The notes under the pieces are model-generated. The model did not search any database and was not told the origin of the DNA. It saw only the letters and a program-made list of their open reading frames with translations. Source: Antiaris toxicaria (Eukaryota > Streptophyta > Magnoliopsida > Rosales > Moraceae). Taken from it: a DNA stretch of 64,000 nucleotides. A program made the position numbers and the translations under genes. The stretch spans positions 23,465,001-23,529,000 of the forward strand of contig CP141153.1 in the NCBI GenBank assembly GCA_035233585.1, written 5' to 3'. Shown here one piece after another: positions 60,301 to 64,000 of the stretch. Each line of letters starts with the position of its first letter. Position 1 is the stretch's first letter.

Positions 60301-60899
60301 AATAGGGTAAATTATTCCTGTATCTAGCCATTTGATCACTTCCTTCTTCACAACTTCCTTCATAATTGGGTTTAGTCTTCGCTGCTACTCTACAGAACTA
60401 CTGTAGTAATCTTCTAATAAAATCTTGTGCATACAAATTGAAGGGCTGATTCCCTTAATATTTGTAATTGTCCACCCTAGTGCTTTCTTAAATTTTCGCA
60501 ATACTATGAGTAACTTCTGCTCTTGATCTTCAGTCAACAAGGTTGAGACTATCACTGGAAGTGTCTTGACTCTCCCAAGTAAGCATACCGGAGGTGTGTT
60601 GGGAGGGGCTTCAATTCTAAAACTAGTGGCTCTTCAATGGATGGTCGGGGCTTCTCAATCTCACATCCTGACAAACCCAATGGCTCAAACTTGTTTTCTC
60701 TAAGTATGCAAGTTGATTTTTCTTCCACCCAAGCCATCTACATCCCTTTTTCTTCCATCATCTTTCTAGGTTCTGTATGCAATGACGGTTTCAAGTGATC
60801 CTTATGGCAATTTTGCTCAAATTTTTCTGATAGCACATAGTTAAGTATATTCACTATCGAGCATTCCTCTACTTCATCTGGGAACTTCATGGCCTTGAG

Positions 60900-61490
60900 C
60901 ACATTAAATGTAACTTGCTCATCATTGACTCTCGTTGTTAGCTCTCTTTTTTACACATCAATTAATGTTCTTCCTGTTGCTAGGAACGGTCTTTCTAATA
61001 TGATGGGCACTTCTCTATCTACTTCAAAATCCAAAACAATAAAGTGTGCAGGGAAAATGAATTTATCTACCTTCACTAAGACATCTTCAATTTTTCCTTT
61101 CGGATGGGTAATTGATCGATCAACCAACTGTAAAGTTACTGTGATTAGCCTTGCTTCTTCAATTCCTAACTTCCTGAAAACTGACATTGGCATAAGATTG
61201 ATGCTTGCCCTAAGATCACAAAGAGCCTTCCCAAAGTAATTGTTTCCGATAGCATATGGAATGGTGAAGCTCCTTGGATCCTTTAATTTTGAGGGAAATT
61301 TATTTTGTAGTATAGCACTACATTCCTCAATCATAACTACTGTTTGAAATTCCTTAAGTCTTCTCATCTTTGAAAGAATGTCCTTCATGAACTTAGTATA
61401 ACTTGGCATTTGCTCAAGTGCTTCCATAAGTGAAACATTGATGTGGAGCTGCTTCAAGACATTCAGAAATCTCTTGAACTGCTTATCTTG
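60900..61490 (-). pseudogene. G3 aspartic protease domain
   Basis: Frame 61457-60951 encodes the end of gag-pro with CSAILQNKFPSKLKDPRSF, then YFGKALCDLRASINLMPMSV. This is the retropepsin-like site; the usual catalytic DLGAS reads DLRAS here, so the Gly after the Asp is replaced. It continues with FPAHFIVLDFEVDREVPIIL and RPFLATGRTLIDV, the family's conserved end. The domain is recognisable, but activity is doubtful. Confidence 0.82.
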
Positions 61491-61649
61491 CTACTGCTTA
61501 TAGAATCACTGAAGAAAAGGTGGTGGTGGTCTGTTACTCTGCTTCTCTGAACTGCTTTGTTGTAGCGATGCTATAGCATTCTAGTCTGTGATAGAATTTT
61601 GTTTCTCTGATTCCTCCACTTCTTCTTCCTTCTCCTTTTCTTCTTGGCC

Positions 61650-63104
61650 TCTACTGTTTGGGCTTTATCTTAGACGTTTCTAACTCATTCCCACTTCTCA
61701 AAGTGATTGCTTTACATTGTTCCTTTCCGTCACGCCTAGGATTTTTTGTGTCACTTGGCAATGAACCTTGAGGCCTGTTGTTCAACGTAGTAGCCAACTG
61801 ACCCAGTTGATTCTCCAAATTCCTTAATGAAGCTGCTTGGCTTTGAATCATGGCTGACTGGTTTTGGATGATGACATCATTCTTCGCCATGTATTCTTTT
61901 AATAAACTCTCTATTGATGAAGATTGCTCCATAGGCTGAGATCTTGCTTGTGGAAATCTGGGAGGATGTTGTGGATAGTTTAGCATTAAAGAATAACCTA
62001 AATTCTGCCCTTGAGAGTTCCAAGAGAAATTTGGGTTTGCCTCCAGCTTGGATTATATGTGTTAGAGTATGGATTATGATTCCTATTGAAATTCCCAACA
62101 TAGCATGTCAACTCTGGGTTAGACAGGCAATGATCAAAGAGATGCCCTTCACCACAATAAGTACAAGAGGCTACTATTAGTTATTGAGGTTTGACTCCTG
62201 AAGCCAAATTCATTGATTTCAATATACTAGTTAGAAAAGACACTTAAGCAATCAAAGCTGTCATTGCATCTAATTCATGAATTCCTGCTACTCTTCTAGT
62301 TGAGGTTGCTCTCTCAGACGGCCATTGATAATTATTGTTAGCCATCCTCTCCAAAATTTCATAAGTTTCATTGCAAGATTTTGCCAAGATAGCACCATTG
62401 GCAGAAGCATCCACTATAGTTCGAGTTTGCCCATTTAGAACATTGTAGAAAGTGCCCATTTAGAACATTGTAGAAAGTCTCCATTTGAATCCAGTGAGGA
62501 ATAACTCCTTGAATCTTTTCCATGCCTCATATAAAGATTCACCATCCAGCGGCTGAAAACCAGTAATATCGTTCCTGAGCTTGGCGTTCTTCATTGGCAG
62601 GAAGTACTTCATCAAGAACATTTTTGTCAAATCATTCCAAATAGCCACCGAATTTGATGGTAGAGAGTTTAACCATGTGCTTGCTTAGTCCCTCAAAAAA
62701 TAAGGAATTAATTTGAGTCTTAAAGCATCTTCGGACACACCTGGCAGCTTGAAAGACTCATTCACCTATATAAAAAGTCTAAAATGGAGATGATGATCTT
62801 CTGTTGGCATCCCACTGAACTACCCAACTATTTGGAGCATTTAAAACATGACCGACTTGAGCATAAACTGTGGTGCCCGAATTGCTGGTCTAACAATGCC
62901 AGGATTCAGCCCATGTAACATTGGCACAGCATACTCTCTAATAGCCCTGTCTCGATCATCTGCTAATGCCATGGCATTATTGTCATTATTGCCAACAACT
63001 TCTTCTGCCATTTCTTCAATGACTGCAATACCTTGTTGCTCCCTTCTTCGTACTCTGAATGTCTTTTCAATCTCGAGATCTAAAGGTAGCACTTTTGATC
63101 TCGT
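61650..63104 (-). pseudogene. G3 gag
   Basis: The ATG at 63092 or slightly upstream opens an N-terminus with RDRAIREYAVPMLHGLNPGI. A gag core is at 62648-62460 (VAIWNDLTKMFLMKYFLP, ESLYEAWKRFKEL), and the continuation is at 62459-62244 (GTFYNVLNGQTRTIVDASAN). A CCHC knuckle (CTYCGEGHLFDHC) sits near 62165-62127, followed by a Gln-rich region at 61986-61651 (SIESLLKEYMAKNDVIIQNQ, LENQLGQLATTLNNRPQGSL). A 25-bp tandem duplication at 62429-62478 breaks the frame inside the core, and several TAG/TGA stops precede it. Confidence 0.85.
62429..62478. repeat. 25-bp tandem duplication in G3 gag
   Basis: GCCCATTTAGAACATTGTAG plus AAAGT occurs twice in direct succession. Because 25 is not a multiple of three, the duplication alone shifts the gag frame. 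Confidence 0.92.
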
Positions 63105-63219
63105 GGTCTATTCATGCAGAAGATGAATTACTTAAAAAGAAACAAACAAAAATGTCAAGATAAAATAGAAAAGCTACAAAAACTTGAATTTATTTTACAA
63201 AGACTAATAATGATAATAA

Positions 63220-63237
63220 TCCCCGACAACAGTGCCA
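63220..63237 (-). other. G3 primer binding site (tRNA-Asp type)
   Basis: The minus strand reads TGGCACTGTTGTCGGGGA, two or three changes from the TGGCGCCGTTGCCGGGGA site used by Athila/Tat elements. It lies about 10 bases inside the presumed 5' LTR end. Confidence 0.8.
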
Positions 63238-63246
63238 AAAACTTAT

Positions 63247-64000
63247 TGCCTACACAAAATTTAGCTACGCAAGTGCATGTGTCGCAATTAAGTAATAAAG
63301 TGATCGAGTCGAGTATCATCCCACAGAGAGAGTTATCACTAAAAATCTTGATGAAAACTAATTCAAGTGATTGCAAAAATTAATAGGAGTTCAAATGAAA
63401 TTAAACTTACTATGACAATATGAAATAAAAAATAAAAATAAAATGAAATTTAATAAACCAGAGTGAGTAACAATCAGAGATAAAATGACTGAGATTCAAT
63501 TTTCCCTCCCCTATAATCTGACTATGTATGCTATATCAATGCTATAGTAATGCTGTTCAGTTAACTCAGAACTCAAAAATCCATAAGATTCTTCCGAATT
63601 ACTTATGTTACTACCTCCTTACTTCATTTATAATATATTCCTATGCAAAAATAAAATACGAGATCAAATTAAGCTCAAGTTCGAAATGGGTTATGTGAAG
63701 CAAGTGAACATTCCTACTTAACTTGCGAATTTAGTTAGTTTAATTTATAAAACCAACCAAATACACATTATTCAACACAAGTCTAACTCTAATTAGTTTT
63801 CCAACTAATTAAAATCACAGCATTATGCTCAAGATGGCCAGTCAATGAACACAAATAAACAATAAAAACAATGTTGAATAAACTAAGTAATATTAAAGTA
63901 GCAAGCTCTGCATACAAGTTTTTTGTCACAGGTTTAGGTATTTTATCATCCTAGTCTAAAAGAAATTCAGCTCATGGTTGATTGTTCAATCGACATAAAA
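63247..64000 (-). repeat. G3 5' LTR, partial (runs off the window)
   Basis: Sequence beyond the PBS has no coding frame of note and holds GCAAGTGCATGTGTCGCAAT and GAGTCGAGTATCATCCC, typical of the inner part of Athila-type LTRs. The TG start lies outside the window. Confidence 0.6.

Larger units (their letters stand above)
54124..64000 (-). mobile_element. G3: Athila-like Ty3/gypsy element, degraded
   Basis: Minus-strand order: 5' LTR (from the window end to about 63247), PBS (63237-63220), gag (63104-61650), protease, RT, RNase H, integrase (to 57760), an extra ORF in the envelope position (56620-55675), 3' non-coding DNA, polypurine tract (about 54190-54176) and a ~50-bp stub of 3' LTR. 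The tRNA-Asp-type PBS and the ORF order fit the Athila/Tat branch. Numerous stops and frameshifts make it inactive. Confidence 0.85.

Overview
This is plant nuclear DNA, most likely from a dicot; I could not name the species. The evidence is an intron-rich ARGONAUTE gene with GT-AG introns, AT-rich intergenic DNA, and nested plant-type Ty1/copia, Ty3/gypsy, Mutator-like and MITE elements. I see one host gene I can fully support. Nearly everything else is transposable-element DNA.

Region 1 (1-9.6 kb): a complete ARGONAUTE4-clade gene on the minus strand. It has 22 coding exons that join in frame from 7540 to 826 and give 914 codons plus a stop. A non-coding first exon near 9002-9080 is separated by a 1.46 kb 5'-UTR intron. 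All four slicer residues (D649, E690, D732, H864) are present. AGO4-type proteins load 24-nt siRNAs and guide RNA-directed DNA methylation of transposons. The gene's introns carry a MITE-like repeat, a simple repeat and a tandem duplication.

Region 2 (9.6-15.1 kb): AT-rich intergenic DNA with three more copies of the same MITE-like repeat, a tandem duplication, the broken 3' end of a LINE-type ORF (zf-RVT plus RNase H), and a probable LTR remnant.

Region 3 (15.15-20.23 kb): an old, frameshifted Ty1/copia element on the minus strand (called copia-2), with a 482-bp 3' LTR and a truncated 5' LTR that is itself split by a MITE.

Region 4 (20.2-29.8 kb): a decayed Mutator-like element (MULE). A DUF1985-type gene on the plus strand and a MuDR-type transposase gene on the minus strand converge on a block of about 100-bp repeats.

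Region 5 (29.8-54.1 kb): nested LTR retrotransposons. A 3.75-kb LTR with a short internal stub (G1) is followed by an LTR-like fragment and an old plus-strand LTR fragment. Next comes a Tekay/Del-like gypsy element (G2). G2's pol is interrupted by a nearly intact 10.9-kb copia element (copia-1, 38949-49841) and by a solo LTR of the same family (50146-52554) with an exact 5-bp target duplication.

Region 6 (54.1-64 kb): an Athila-like gypsy element (G3) on the minus strand. It has gag, protease, RT/RNase H, integrase, an extra ORF in the envelope position, a tRNA-Asp-like primer binding site and part of the 5' LTR, which runs off the window.

The logical link across the window is an inference. 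A gene for the effector of RNA-directed DNA methylation sits beside TE DNA that is its expected target class, and several coding remnants show TAG stops where relatives have Trp or Gln codons, as expected after deamination of methylated cytosines.
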